A DNA stretch of 64,000 nt from Ancylobacter mangrovi. GTDB lineage: Bacteria > Pseudomonadota > Alphaproteobacteria > Rhizobiales > Xanthobacteraceae. Below are positions 8,728-16,733 of the stretch, one piece after another. The stretch's first letter is position 1; the number at the start of each line of letters is the position of its first letter. Both the position numbers and the translations under genes were made by a program. The notes under the pieces are model-generated. The model saw nothing but the letters and a program-made list of their open reading frames with translations, was not told the DNA's origin and searched no databases. The stretch lies in assembly GCF_024752355.1 (NCBI RefSeq), contig NZ_JANTHZ010000001.1, forward strand, positions 434,001 to 498,000. Reading direction: 5' to 3'.

Positions 8728-8976
8728 GGATGCGGGACGGGTGCTCAGGGACGCTCCTTCTATATAGGACACCGTGGCCTTTCTATGAACCCTGCCGGCG
8801 CATCCGCCCGCCGCCGTGGTCCCGGCGCCACGCCGGGAAAGTAAACAAAGTCCTTCTCAAATATTAACGAAGCGGAAACCAGCTCATCTTCACCGGACCG
8901 TGATTCGCTTAGGGAAATATTTAAAGCTCAGGCGCTACCATCCTGCCATTGATTGTGGGTATTCAGTGAGCGTACC

Positions 8977-9252
8977 ATGACTGACGCCTATCGCCCGAGG
9001 GTGAAATATGTAATCGGGCCGGACGGAAGTCCGCTGACCATTGCCGACTTGCCCCCGCCAAACACCCGGCGGTGGGTTATCCGCCGCAAGGCGGAAGTCG
9101 TCGCCGCCGTTCGTGGCGGGCTCCTCAGTCTCGAGGAAGCCTGCAAGCGCTATACTTTGACCACCGAGGAATTTCTTTCCTGGCAGGCATCGATCGACCG
9201 CCACGGCCTCGCAGGGCTACGCACCACGCGCATCCAGCAGTACCGGCAGTAG
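8977..9252 (+). CDS. sciP: SciP, CtrA inhibitor / cell-cycle transcription factor (DUF1153)
   Basis: 91 aa from the ATG at 8977. The sequence is near-identical in character to Caulobacter SciP: PRVKYVIGPDGSPLTIADLP, then RWVIRRKAEVVAAVRGG, then EEFLSWQ. SciP binds CtrA and blocks RNA polymerase recruitment at CtrA promoters, restricting their activity to part of the cell cycle. The upstream region (8773-8976) has AT-rich tracts, TTAA elements (8864, 8921) and one GANTC methylation site (GATTC, 8902-8906). These are compatible with cell-cycle control but not proof of it. It abuts a foreign-looking AT-richer island. Confidence 0.95.
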   Translation: MTDAYRPRVKYVIGPDGSPLTIADLPPPNTRRWVIRRKAEVVAAVRGGLLSLEEACKRYTLTTEEFLSWQASIDRHGLAGLRTTRIQQYRQ

Positions 9253-9276
9253 ATAAGCACATTGGCCCAGAGAGAA

Positions 9277-9834
9277 TTAGGAGGTCTGACCGGCGAATTG
9301 GCCACCATACCCTTTTGCCGGAGTGCCAAGCGTTGTTTCAAAAATAAGCTGACAAACTCTGAGACCTGGCTTCAGTATAATGGGAAGAGGTCCAAAATTT
9401 ACGATCTCCAGCTGTATGTTTCCTTTGAAACCTGCATGAATTGTCGGGGCGGTCATATGAACGCACAACCCCAGCCGTGCAAGTGAGCTCTTACCTTCGA
9501 CGCGAGCCGCGACCCGACTCTCATCGGGAAGACGGACATACTCCTTGGTCCAGCCAAGTACGAGCTTTTGCGGAGCAAGCGTATATCCGTCTTGAGCGTC
9601 AATAACGACGTTGGACGTCAAGCCGCGAAGAACCTCATTAATTCGGTGCGCTGGATCGGAAGGATCAATCATCATTCTGATTGAAGGCAGCCGCTCCTCC
9701 TGAAACACCCTAAGGTTTTCGTCCAGACGAAGGTCGAGGCTAGTAGAGCTGAAAGCGACTTCTTCTGGCGACGGATCAATAATGATCTGCTTCTTTAATA
9801 TAGCCAGATGAATTTCACGATCAGTGAGTATCAC
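9277..9834 (-). CDS. dCTP deaminase / dUTPase-fold protein, divergent stand-alone copy
   Basis: 185 aa. The trimeric dCTP deaminase signature GKSSLARLG lies at 114-122 and the catalytic glutamate candidate is E143 in NIQLEIVNFG. LILKPGLRVCQLIFE-like beta structure follows. It lacks the usual C-terminal KYQGQRG-type lid and is far from the highly conserved alphaproteobacterial housekeeping Dcd, so it is probably an accessory copy. The activity would be dCTP to dUTP plus ammonia. Stand-alone dCTP deaminases are known anti-phage proteins that deplete dCTP, a possible role here. It starts with GTG at 9834, in a GTGA overlap with the preceding gene's stop, implying translational coupling. Confidence 0.8.
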   Translation of the reverse strand: MILTDREIHLAILKKQIIIDPSPEEVAFSSTSLDLRLDENLRVFQEERLPSIRMMIDPSDPAHRINEVLRGLTSNVVIDAQDGYTLAPQKLVLGWTKEYVRLPDESRVAARVEGKSSLARLGLCVHMTAPTIHAGFKGNIQLEIVNFGPLPIILKPGLRVCQLIFETTLGTPAKGYGGQFAGQTS

Positions 9835-10091
9835 GCCAAGATGCTCTCTCTGTTCCGAACTTGATCTCTACGTACCCATACGCGCCATTGCCCAGACTCG
9901 GTTTCACGAGGCAACTCGACGAGCAATTTATCACCCTGCTCACGAATCAGTCCAACCTCAATATAATTTTGAACGATTGATTTTTTCGAAACAACTAGAG
10001 GTCTCGCGCCGTCAACAGTTTCAACCGCGACCATCGCTTCGCTTGGATGCAAGCCTTCCCCTTCCAGACGAACGTGCAGTTCCATCGCCAT
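9831..10091 (-). CDS. Unknown 86-aa protein coupled to the dCTP deaminase
   Basis: I do not recognise this protein. It is soluble, with no signal or membrane segment. It has an acidic/hydrophobic first half and a strand-rich, charged second half (KLLVELPRE, QWRVWVRRDQV) that would fit a small beta-barrel. Its stop overlaps the GTG start of the dCTP deaminase by 4 nt, so the two are one operon. The annotated ATG at 10091 touches the GGGAG Shine-Dalgarno directly; the in-frame ATG at 10085 has a 7-nt spacing and is the likelier start. A regulator, sensor or antitoxin-like partner is conceivable. Nothing in the sequence decides this. Confidence 0.6.
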   Translation of the reverse strand: MAMELHVRLEGEGLHPSEAMVAVETVDGARPLVVSKKSIVQNYIEVGLIREQGDKLLVELPRETESGQWRVWVRRDQVRNRESILA

Positions 10092-10310
10092 CTCCCTTAT
10101 TTTGCGAATCGCGAACCCAGTTTGGATTGTGGCCTACCAACCGCGCGATCCCGTAATGTTCCATGAGCACCTAAACAGGAACATAACACGAACAAATAAA
10201 TTCGGTTGGCTGCAGCTCGATCACATTTTGAGAGATTTTATATCCATCTTGGCTCACAAATTCCGAAGCGGCTTTCGACGGACAAGGCTCTACCTGCCTA
10301 GCGGGCTGCG

Positions 10311-10898
10311 TCACAGTCCGCTCAGGAACGCGGCCAGCCTCTCGCCGGCCGCATCGACCGCGTCGACGTTGAGGATGCGCAGGTCCGGGGTCTGGTCGAG
10401 CGCCGGCTCGCGGCGCAGGCGCTCCAGCACCGCCTCGTGCGCCTCGCGCCCGCGCGCGGCGAGCCGCGCCGCCAGCACCTCCAGCGGCGCCGTCACATGC
10501 ACCACCCGCACCCGGGCGAAACGGGCCCGTGCCCTGCCGAGCACGGCGCGCGAGCCGTTGGCGACGACGATGCGCCCGGCGACGATCTCGCCGGTGATCT
10601 CCGGGCCGAGCGCGTAGCTCAGCCCGTTGGCCTGCCAGTGGAGCGGGAAGTCGCCCATCGCCACGCCATGGGCGAAGGCGCGTTCGTCGAGCGCGATGTG
10701 GTTCTCGGTCGCGTCCGCCGGGCGGGTGATGCGCCGGCGCGCGAAGCTGATGTCGGCGCGCCCGGTGAGACGCTCGCGGGCATAGGCGATCAGCGTGTCC
10801 TTGCCGGCGCCCGAGGGGCCGACCACGAGCACGAGCTGGCCCGGCCCCAGCCGGCCCTCGCCGGAAAGGTCGGAACTCTCCACCGCCACTCCGCTCAC
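10311..10898 (-). CDS. phnN: Ribose 1,5-bisphosphate phosphokinase PhnN
   Basis: 195 aa from the GTG at 10898, which overlaps the phnM stop as GTGA; the longer frame to 10922 would intrude into phnM. A Walker A, GPSGAGKDT, lies near residues 27-35, and guanylate-kinase-like FARRRITRP follows. PhnN phosphorylates ribose 1,5-bisphosphate to PRPP, the last step that returns the C-P lyase sugar to nucleotide metabolism. It is the distal gene of the phnGHIJKLMN operon. Confidence 0.93.
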   Translation of the reverse strand: MSGVAVESSDLSGEGRLGPGQLVLVVGPSGAGKDTLIAYARERLTGRADISFARRRITRPADATENHIALDERAFAHGVAMGDFPLHWQANGLSYALGPEITGEIVAGRIVVANGSRAVLGRARARFARVRVVHVTAPLEVLAARLAARGREAHEAVLERLRREPALDQTPDLRILNVDAVDAAGERLAAFLSGL

Positions 10899-12034
10899 GC
10901 GATCCGCTCCCCCTCGCGCCACACCATGCGCGCCACCGGCGCCGGGCCCGCATCGGCGACCCGCAGGAAATCCGCCCGCCGCCCCGGTGCGAGCCGGCCG
11001 CGATCGGCGAGCCCGGCCGCGTCGGCGGGATTCGCGCTCACCATCGCCACCGCCTCGGGCAGGGAGATGGCGGGCGCCATGCGCGGCAGCGCGAAGGCGG
11101 CCAGCAGCAGGCTGCCGGGCACATAATCCGAGGAGAGGATGTCGAGCACGCCAGCGCGGGCGAGATCGCCGGCGGCGACGTTGCCGGTGTGCGAGCCGCC
11201 GCGCACCACGTTCGGCGCGCCCATCAGCACCCGGATGCCGGCGCCGTGCGAGCCGGCGGCGGCGCCCGTGGTGGTCGGGAACTCGGCGATCGCCACTCCG
11301 TCCTCGATCGCCTCGGCGACATGGGCGTCGGTGGCGTCGTCATGGCTCGCCAGCACGATGCCGCGCGTGCGGGCGAGCGCGACGAGGCGCGCCCGGTTGG
11401 GACGGGCATGGTTGGCGTGGGCGTTCAGCCGGTCGGCGACGATGACGTCCATCTCGGCATCTGTCATGCCGGACTTCTTCTTGTAGTAGGAGCGGAACTT
11501 CTCCTCAGTCAGGAACTGGCGCTGGCCGGGCGTGTGGTCCATCAGCGAGACGAGGCGCACATCGATGGTCTCCATCAGCGCCTGCGCATCCTCCACCACG
11601 CCGTCGGCCGCCACCTCGCAGCGCAGGTGAACGTGGTGCTCGGCCCGCATCAGCCCCGAGCGCGACGCCTGCGCGATCGTCTCGGCGAGCAGCGGCGCGT
11701 CGCCATCCATGCCCACCGCCCGCTTGTCGGGCCAAACCCTGAGCGAGTCGAACACGGTGGTGATGCCCGAGGCGGCGATCTGCGCGTCATAGGCGGTCAC
11801 CGCCGCGAAGGCGTTCCACTGCACGTGCGGGCGCGGATAAAGATGGCCCTCGACATGGTCGGTGTGCAGCTCGACAAGGCCGGGCAGCAGGTAGTCGCCC
11901 GCCATGTCGAGCGCCGAGCGCGGCGCCCGACCCTCGCCGATCTCGGCGATCCGCCCGTCGCGCACCACCAGATGGCCCTGCCGGACCTCGTCGGGCAGCA
12001 CCAGCCGGGCATGGGCGTAGACCGTCTCGTTCAT
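10895..12034 (-). CDS. phnM: Alpha-D-ribose 1-methylphosphonate 5-triphosphate diphosphatase PhnM
   Basis: 379 aa, the usual PhnM length. It is an amidohydrolase-fold enzyme with metal ligands visible in ELHTDHVEGHLYPRPHVQW near residues 55-73 and in ASHDDATDAHV, and a conserved SSDYVPGSLL. It removes pyrophosphate from ribose 1-methylphosphonate 5-triphosphate to give the substrate of PhnJ. It starts 7 nt after phnL and its TGA overlaps the phnN GTG. Confidence 0.94.
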   Translation of the reverse strand: MNETVYAHARLVLPDEVRQGHLVVRDGRIAEIGEGRAPRSALDMAGDYLLPGLVELHTDHVEGHLYPRPHVQWNAFAAVTAYDAQIAASGITTVFDSLRVWPDKRAVGMDGDAPLLAETIAQASRSGLMRAEHHVHLRCEVAADGVVEDAQALMETIDVRLVSLMDHTPGQRQFLTEEKFRSYYKKKSGMTDAEMDVIVADRLNAHANHARPNRARLVALARTRGIVLASHDDATDAHVAEAIEDGVAIAEFPTTTGAAAGSHGAGIRVLMGAPNVVRGGSHTGNVAAGDLARAGVLDILSSDYVPGSLLLAAFALPRMAPAISLPEAVAMVSANPADAAGLADRGRLAPGRRADFLRVADAGPAPVARMVWREGERIA

Positions 12035-12041
12035 CGCATCC

Positions 12042-12746
12042 TCACGCCGCTTTCGCGAATTCCGTCACGTCGATCACCCGGTCGCACACCGTCTCGCGCA
12101 CCTGCGCATCGTGGAAGATGCCGAGGATGGCGACGCCCGCGCGCTTCTTCTCGCCGATCAGCTCCACCACGACGCGGCTGTTGGCGGCGTCGAGCGAGGC
12201 GGTCGGCTCGTCCATCAGCAGGAGCGGGCGATGGGCGATGAGCCCGCGGGCGATGTTCACCCGCTGCTGCTCGCCGCCGGAGAAGGTGGCGGGCGGCAGC
12301 GGCCACAGCCGCTCGGGCAGGTTCAGCCAGGCGAGCAGCGCGCCGGCCCGCTCCAGAGCCTGCTCGCGCGCGACGCCGTCGCCGACCAGCGGCTCGGCCA
12401 CCACCTCGAGCGTCGAGACGCGCGGGATCACGCGCAGGAACTGGCTGACATAGCCCATGGTGGAGGCCCGCAGGCGCAGCAGCCGGCGCGGATCGGCGCT
12501 CGCCACGTCCACGAAGTCGCCATCCCCGCGCACCCGGATCGTGCCGGAATCGATGCGGTAATTGCCATAGACCATCTTCAAGAGCGAGCTCTTGCCCGCG
12601 CCGGAAGGCCCGCCCAGCGCCACGCATTCGCCCGGACGCAGCTCGAAGGCGGCGCCCGAAACCACCGGCAGCCGAGCCCCGCCGCGAAGGTGCAGCAGGA
12701 AGGTCTTGGCGACGCCGTCGACGGAAAGGATGGGTTCGCTCGTCAT
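12042..12746 (-). CDS. phnL: C-P lyase complex ABC-type subunit PhnL
   Basis: 234 aa from the ATG at 12746, 4 nt after phnK. Walker A is GGPSGAGKSS, the signature is FSGGEQQRVNIARGL and Walker B is LLLMDEPTASLD. PhnL resembles an ABC ATPase, but no membrane partner is present. PhnL and PhnK sit on the PhnGHIJ core, where their ATPase activity is thought to drive turnover. The alternate upstream start at 12776 would overlap phnK. Confidence 0.93.
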   Translation of the reverse strand: MTSEPILSVDGVAKTFLLHLRGGARLPVVSGAAFELRPGECVALGGPSGAGKSSLLKMVYGNYRIDSGTIRVRGDGDFVDVASADPRRLLRLRASTMGYVSQFLRVIPRVSTLEVVAEPLVGDGVAREQALERAGALLAWLNLPERLWPLPPATFSGGEQQRVNIARGLIAHRPLLLMDEPTASLDAANSRVVVELIGEKKRAGVAILGIFHDAQVRETVCDRVIDVTEFAKAA

Positions 12747-12750
12747 CGCC

Positions 12751-13539
12751 TCACGCCGCCAGAACCGAGGACACAAGGAGCTGCGTATAGGGCTCGCGCG
12801 GGTCGTCGAGCACCTGGTCGGTCAGCCCGGTCTCGATCACCCGCCCGTGCCGCATCACCACCATGCGGTGCGAGAGCAGCCGCGCCACGGCAAGGTCGTG
12901 GGTGACGATCACCACCGCCAGCCCGAGCTCGGCGACCAGCGAGCGGATCAGGTCCAGCAGGCGCGCCTGCACGGAGACGTCGAGCCCGCCGGTCGGCTCG
13001 TCCATGAAGACGAGGCGCGGCCGGGTGACGAGGTTGCGGGCGATCTGCAGGCGCTGGCGCATGCCGCCGGAAAAGGCGCGCGGGTCGTCATCGATACGGT
13101 CGGCGGCGATCTCGACCCGGCCGAGCCAGTCGGTCGCCTCGGCGCGGATCCTGGCGTAGTTGCGCCAGCCCACCGCCATCAGCCGCTCGCCGACATTGCC
13201 GCCGGCGGAAACCGTCATGCGCAGGCCGTCGGCCGCGTTCTGGCGCACGAAACCCCAGTCGGTGCGCATTAGCAGCCGCTTTTCCGCCGCGCCGAGGCCG
13301 GCGAGGTCGGCGAGCCGCCCGTCGCGCAGCCGGTAGCGCACGCGCCCCGCATCCGGCGCCAGCTCGGTGGAGAGCAGGCCGAGCAGCGTCGACTTGCCCG
13401 AGCCGCTCTCGCCCACCACCGCCAGCACCTCGCCGGGGAAGATCTTGAGCGAGACGTCGCGGCAGCCGATGCGCGCGCCATAATCCTTCGACAGCCCCTC
13501 GGCGACGAGGAGCGGGAGGTCGGCCACGCGCGCGCTCAT
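12751..13539 (-). CDS. phnK: C-P lyase complex ABC-type subunit PhnK
   Basis: 262 aa from the ATG at 13539, which overlaps the phnJ stop as ATGA. Walker A is VVGESGSGKST, the signature is FSGGMRQRLQIARN, Walker B is LVFMDEPTGGLD and the switch is VIVTHDL. Similarity to oligopeptide-transporter ATPases is expected for PhnK, which docks on PhnJ in the C-P lyase complex rather than on a permease. Confidence 0.94.
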   Translation of the reverse strand: MSARVADLPLLVAEGLSKDYGARIGCRDVSLKIFPGEVLAVVGESGSGKSTLLGLLSTELAPDAGRVRYRLRDGRLADLAGLGAAEKRLLMRTDWGFVRQNAADGLRMTVSAGGNVGERLMAVGWRNYARIRAEATDWLGRVEIAADRIDDDPRAFSGGMRQRLQIARNLVTRPRLVFMDEPTGGLDVSVQARLLDLIRSLVAELGLAVVIVTHDLAVARLLSHRMVVMRHGRVIETGLTDQVLDDPREPYTQLLVSSVLAA

Positions 13540-14447
13540 GCCGCGTCCTCCTGCGCATCGCGCGCCGGCGGGGACATCTCGCCGCGATGCCCCTCCTCCT
13601 GCCGCGTGGTGCAGTAGTCGGTGTCCGAGCACACGAACATGCGCCCGCCGCGGTCGTCGAGGAGCACCTCGTCGAGATAGACGCCCGTCGCGCCGCACAG
13701 CGCGCAGGGCCTGGCGAAGCGCTGCACCCGGAACGGATGGTCCTCGAAGTCGAGCGAGCGCACCGTGGTGTGGGGCGGGATGGCGTAGATGCGCTTCTCG
13801 CGCCCCGCGCCGAAGAGCTGCAGCGCCGGGCAGTCGTCCATCTTCGGGTTGTCGAATTTCGGGATCGGCGAAGGGTCCATCACGTAACGCCCCGCCACCT
13901 CCACCGGATAGGCGTAGGTGGTGGCGATGTGGCCGTGCCGGGCGATGTCCTCGTAGAGCTTCACATGCATCAGCCCGTATTCGCTGAGCGCGTGGAGCTG
14001 GCGGGTCTCGGTCTCGCGCGGCTCGAGGAAGCGCAGCGGCTCGGGGATCGGCACCTGATAGACGAGGATCTGGTCGTCGCGCAGCCTGGTCTCGGGAATG
14101 CGGTGCCGGGTCTGGATGATACTGGCCTCGGTGGTCGAGGTGGTGGTCGCGACCTTTGCGGTCTTCTCGAAGAAGCCGCGGATCGCCACCGCGTTCGTCG
14201 TGTCGTCCGCGCCCTGGTCAATCACCTTCAGCACGTCGTCCGGGCCGAGCACGGCCGCCGTCACCTGCACGCCTCCCGTGCCCCAGCCATAGGGCATCGG
14301 CATCTCGCGGGCGGCGAAGGGCACCTGATAGCCGGGAATGGCGATCGCCTTCAGGATCGCGCGCCGGATCATGCGCTTGGTCTGCTCGTCGAGATAGGCG
14401 AAGTTGTAGCTGATGTCGGGCATGCTGCCGACCTGCGGGGCGCTCAT
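13536..14447 (-). CDS. phnJ: Carbon-phosphorus lyase, radical SAM subunit PhnJ
   Basis: 303 aa. The catalytic cysteine cluster is complete: C248, C251, C273 and C279 in the pattern C-x2-C-x21-C-x5-C that binds the 4Fe-4S cluster. PhnJ uses SAM-derived radical chemistry to cleave the C-P bond of ribose 1-methylphosphonate 5-phosphate, giving methane (for methylphosphonate) and the 1,2-cyclic phosphate. Its ATG overlaps the phnI stop by 4 nt. The C-terminal tail after the last cysteine is acidic and short, as usual. Confidence 0.97.
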   Translation of the reverse strand: MSAPQVGSMPDISYNFAYLDEQTKRMIRRAILKAIAIPGYQVPFAAREMPMPYGWGTGGVQVTAAVLGPDDVLKVIDQGADDTTNAVAIRGFFEKTAKVATTTSTTEASIIQTRHRIPETRLRDDQILVYQVPIPEPLRFLEPRETETRQLHALSEYGLMHVKLYEDIARHGHIATTYAYPVEVAGRYVMDPSPIPKFDNPKMDDCPALQLFGAGREKRIYAIPPHTTVRSLDFEDHPFRVQRFARPCALCGATGVYLDEVLLDDRGGRMFVCSDTDYCTTRQEEGHRGEMSPPARDAQEDAA

Positions 14448-15541
14448 TCGGCCGCCTCCTTGCGCTCGGCGGCGATCTCCGCCCGCATCCGTCGCACGAG
14501 GTCGAGCTCGGCCTGGAAGTCGACATAGTGCGGCAGCTTCAGGTGCTCGACGAAGCCGGTCGCCTGCACGTTGTCGCAGTGGGAGAGCACGAACTCCTCG
14601 TCCTGCGCCGGGGCGCCGGGCTCCTCGCCCAGCTCCTGCCAGCGCAGCGCCCGCTCGACCAGCGCCATCGACATGGCCTTGCGCTCACACTGGCCGAAGA
14701 CGAGGCCGTAGCCGCGCGTGAACTGCGGCGGCACCTGCGCCGAGCCCTTGAACTGGTTCACCATCTGGCACTCCGTCACCTCGACCTCGCCGATCGAGAC
14801 CTCGAAGCCGAGCTCGGGAATGTCCAGCACCACCTCGACCTCGCCGAAGCGGATCTCGCCGACAAAGGGGTGCGAGCGGGCATAGCCGCGCTGGGTCGAA
14901 TAGCCGAGCGCCAGCAGATAGCCCTCGTCGCCGCGCGCCAGCGTCTGCAGCCGGGTCGCGCGGTCGACCGGATAGCTCACCGGCGCGCGGGTGATGTCGA
15001 ACGGCTCGGCGCCGTCGTCCCGCGGCGAGGGCTCGATCAGCCCCTCGGCGCCGATCAGGTCGGTGACGCGCGGCATCGGCGGCGCCGGTTCGGCGACGGG
15101 TGGCGGCGCGCCCTCCTCCGCGCCGCCGGCGTCGGCCTCGGCGAGCGAGGTGTCGAGCAGGCGGTGCGTGTAGTCGAAGGTGGGGCCGAGAAGTTGGCCG
15201 CCCGGCAGGTCCTTGAACGTGGCCGAAACCCGCCGGCGCACCAGCATCGCCCCCGTGTCGAGCGGCCGGGCGCTGCCGAAGCGCGGCAGGGTGGTGCGGA
15301 AGGCGCGGATGAGGAAGATCGCCTCGATCAGGTCGCCGCGCGCCTGCTTGATCGCCAGCGCCGCCAGCGCCGTGTCGTAGAGCGAGCCTTCCGCCATCAC
15401 CCGGTCCACCGCGAGGGTGAGCTGGGAGGCGATCTGCTCCAGCGTGACCGCCGGCAAGGTGCGGTCGCCGCGCCGGCGCCGGGCCAGCAGCTCATGTGCG
15501 TTGCGGATCGCCTTCTCGCCGCCCTTGGCCGCGACATACAT
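14444..15541 (-). CDS. phnI: C-P lyase core subunit PhnI
   Basis: 365 aa from the ATG at 15541 (MYVAAKGGEKAI, the family's invariant opening); the frame to 15589 is a spurious extension into phnH. PhnI carries the nucleosidase activity that, with PhnG, PhnH and PhnL, couples phosphonate to ribose of ATP, displacing adenine. It lies 4 nt after phnH and overlaps phnJ by 4 nt. Confidence 0.96.
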   Translation of the reverse strand: MYVAAKGGEKAIRNAHELLARRRRGDRTLPAVTLEQIASQLTLAVDRVMAEGSLYDTALAALAIKQARGDLIEAIFLIRAFRTTLPRFGSARPLDTGAMLVRRRVSATFKDLPGGQLLGPTFDYTHRLLDTSLAEADAGGAEEGAPPPVAEPAPPMPRVTDLIGAEGLIEPSPRDDGAEPFDITRAPVSYPVDRATRLQTLARGDEGYLLALGYSTQRGYARSHPFVGEIRFGEVEVVLDIPELGFEVSIGEVEVTECQMVNQFKGSAQVPPQFTRGYGLVFGQCERKAMSMALVERALRWQELGEEPGAPAQDEEFVLSHCDNVQATGFVEHLKLPHYVDFQAELDLVRRMRAEIAAERKEAAE

Positions 15542-15545
15542 GGCG

Positions 15546-16154
15546 CTAGCCCTCCCCGACCGTGACCGAGCGCGGCAGGCCGGCGACATGGCCGGCGCCC
15601 GCCAGCAGCAGGTCGACCCCGCGCGGGAACAGCGCCCGGTTTGCCGCCATGCGCGCCACGAAATCCGCCGGCAGCGGCGCGGCGCCGAAGCGGACGCTCC
15701 CCTCGATGCCCGGTCCTTCGAGCATGAAGCCGCCGTCGGTAAAGTGCTCGTCGGTAAAGCCCTCGATCTGCACGATCAGCGTCGCCGAGGCATCGGGAAA
15801 TTCCGGCGTGCCCTGCGCGAACGCCTCGAAGCCCGGCATCGCGCGCGGATCGGCGATCAGCGCGAAGCGGGCCTCGCCCGGCTCGCCGACGAGCGGCGCG
15901 CCGGCGTGGAAGCGCAGGAACGCCGCCACCTCCGGCACCGCCGAAAGCGGCGCGTCGAGCCAGAGCGGGGTCTCATAGTCGCACAGCGCCAGCACCAGCG
16001 CGGCCGCCTCCGGGGCGAGCGGTGCGGGCGGGGCGAGCGCAACGTCCAGCGGGCACGGCGTGCCCGGCCGCGCCAGCGCCCACATCGCGGCGCGGAAGCT
16101 CGCCTGCGCGTCGAACACCGGATCGCGGAAGCCGAGGGCGAGAGCGGCCGGCAT
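15546..16154 (-). CDS. phnH: C-P lyase core subunit PhnH
   Basis: 202 aa from the ATG at 16154, with one base between it and the phnG stop. GFRDPVFDAQASFRAAMWAL near residues 8-27 and LCDYETPLWL are characteristic of PhnH, a PLP-transferase-like fold without PLP that forms part of the PhnGHI core. The much longer frame to 16607 only mirrors phnG in another frame. Confidence 0.94.
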   Translation of the reverse strand: MPAALALGFRDPVFDAQASFRAAMWALARPGTPCPLDVALAPPAPLAPEAAALVLALCDYETPLWLDAPLSAVPEVAAFLRFHAGAPLVGEPGEARFALIADPRAMPGFEAFAQGTPEFPDASATLIVQIEGFTDEHFTDGGFMLEGPGIEGSVRFGAAPLPADFVARMAANRALFPRGVDLLLAGAGHVAGLPRSVTVGEG

Positions 16155-16155
16155 G

Positions 16156-16638
16156 TCAGTCCTCCCCGCGCACGAGGGTGAAGAAGTCGACCTTGGTGGC
16201 GGCGGTCTCGGCCTCCACGCCGGCGCGACGCAAAGCGAGCCGGGTGCGCACCGGGGCCAGTGCCGCCTCCACCGCCGGGCGGCGGCCCTCGTCCTGCCAG
16301 AGCGCATCGACGATGGCGGCCCGGCGCGCGGACTGCGCGTCGCGCCCGAGCCGGTAGGCGAAGCCGGTCGCGCCGCCCTCGAGGCGGATCGCCGCCCGGG
16401 CGAGGCTCGCCTCGCCGAGATTGAAGGGCGCGCCGTCGCCTCCCGTGCGCCCGCGCAGCATGACCAGCCCGACCTCGGGCGTGCGCAGGTCGGTCGCCGC
16501 CGGCACCGGGGCGAGCGTGGCGAGAATCGCGTCGAGCTCGTCCGGCTCGGCGCGGGCGAGCAGCCCCATGGCGCTCTGGCGCGCAGCACGAAACGCGCCG
16601 GCATCACTGGATTTTGGCTCGGGAAAGGTCATCGGCAT
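16156..16638 (-). CDS. phnG: C-P lyase core subunit PhnG
   Basis: About 160 aa, starting at the ATG at 16638 or 16632. RQSAMGLLARAEPDEL, VGLVMLRGRTGGDGAPFNLG and the C-terminal TKVDFFTLVRGED match PhnG. It is the first gene of the eight-gene C-P lyase operon and starts about 40 nt from a palindromic operator shared with the divergent phnF. No strong Shine-Dalgarno is visible, so the exact start is uncertain. Confidence 0.92.
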   Translation of the reverse strand: MPMTFPEPKSSDAGAFRAARQSAMGLLARAEPDELDAILATLAPVPAATDLRTPEVGLVMLRGRTGGDGAPFNLGEASLARAAIRLEGGATGFAYRLGRDAQSARRAAIVDALWQDEGRRPAVEAALAPVRTRLALRRAGVEAETAATKVDFFTLVRGED

Positions 16639-16678
16639 CCGGAACGCACTTGGAGAGAGGCGTTTACTTGTCGACCTA

Positions 16679-16700
16679 TTTGTATAATGATCTATACAAA
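16679..16700. promoter_or_regulatory. Probable PhnF operator in the phnG-phnF divergent promoter
   Basis: A perfect inverted repeat, TTTGTATA (16679-16686) and TATACAAA (16693-16700), flanks a 6-nt centre in the only AT-rich patch between phnG and phnF. Position, symmetry and spacing fit binding by the GntR/HutC-type dimer PhnF, controlling both the C-P lyase operon and phnF itself. The binding is inferred, the symmetry is direct. Confidence 0.8.
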
Positions 16701-16733
16701 CAGGCAAGACCGATCGAACCGGATGAGCCCAGA

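Larger units (their letters stand above)
9253..10310. other. AT-richer island between sciP and the phn operon
   Basis: By eye this stretch is about 45-50 percent GC against about 68-70 percent on both sides, and codon use in the two genes it holds (frequent AAA, ATT, TTA-type codons) differs from neighbours. It carries the 86-aa unknown and a dCTP deaminase, in one minus-strand operon. No integrase, transposase, tRNA or flanking direct repeats were seen. The 219 nt at 10092-10310 contain no gene I can support and presumably hold the operon promoter. Recent horizontal acquisition is inferred from composition. Confidence 0.7.

Noticed and set aside
8819..8837. Hairpin CCCGGCG/CGCCGGG between mnmA and sciP as a riboswitch or terminator
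   Set aside because: Short stem, 3-nt loop and no T run; it lies upstream of both genes and nothing indicates a function.
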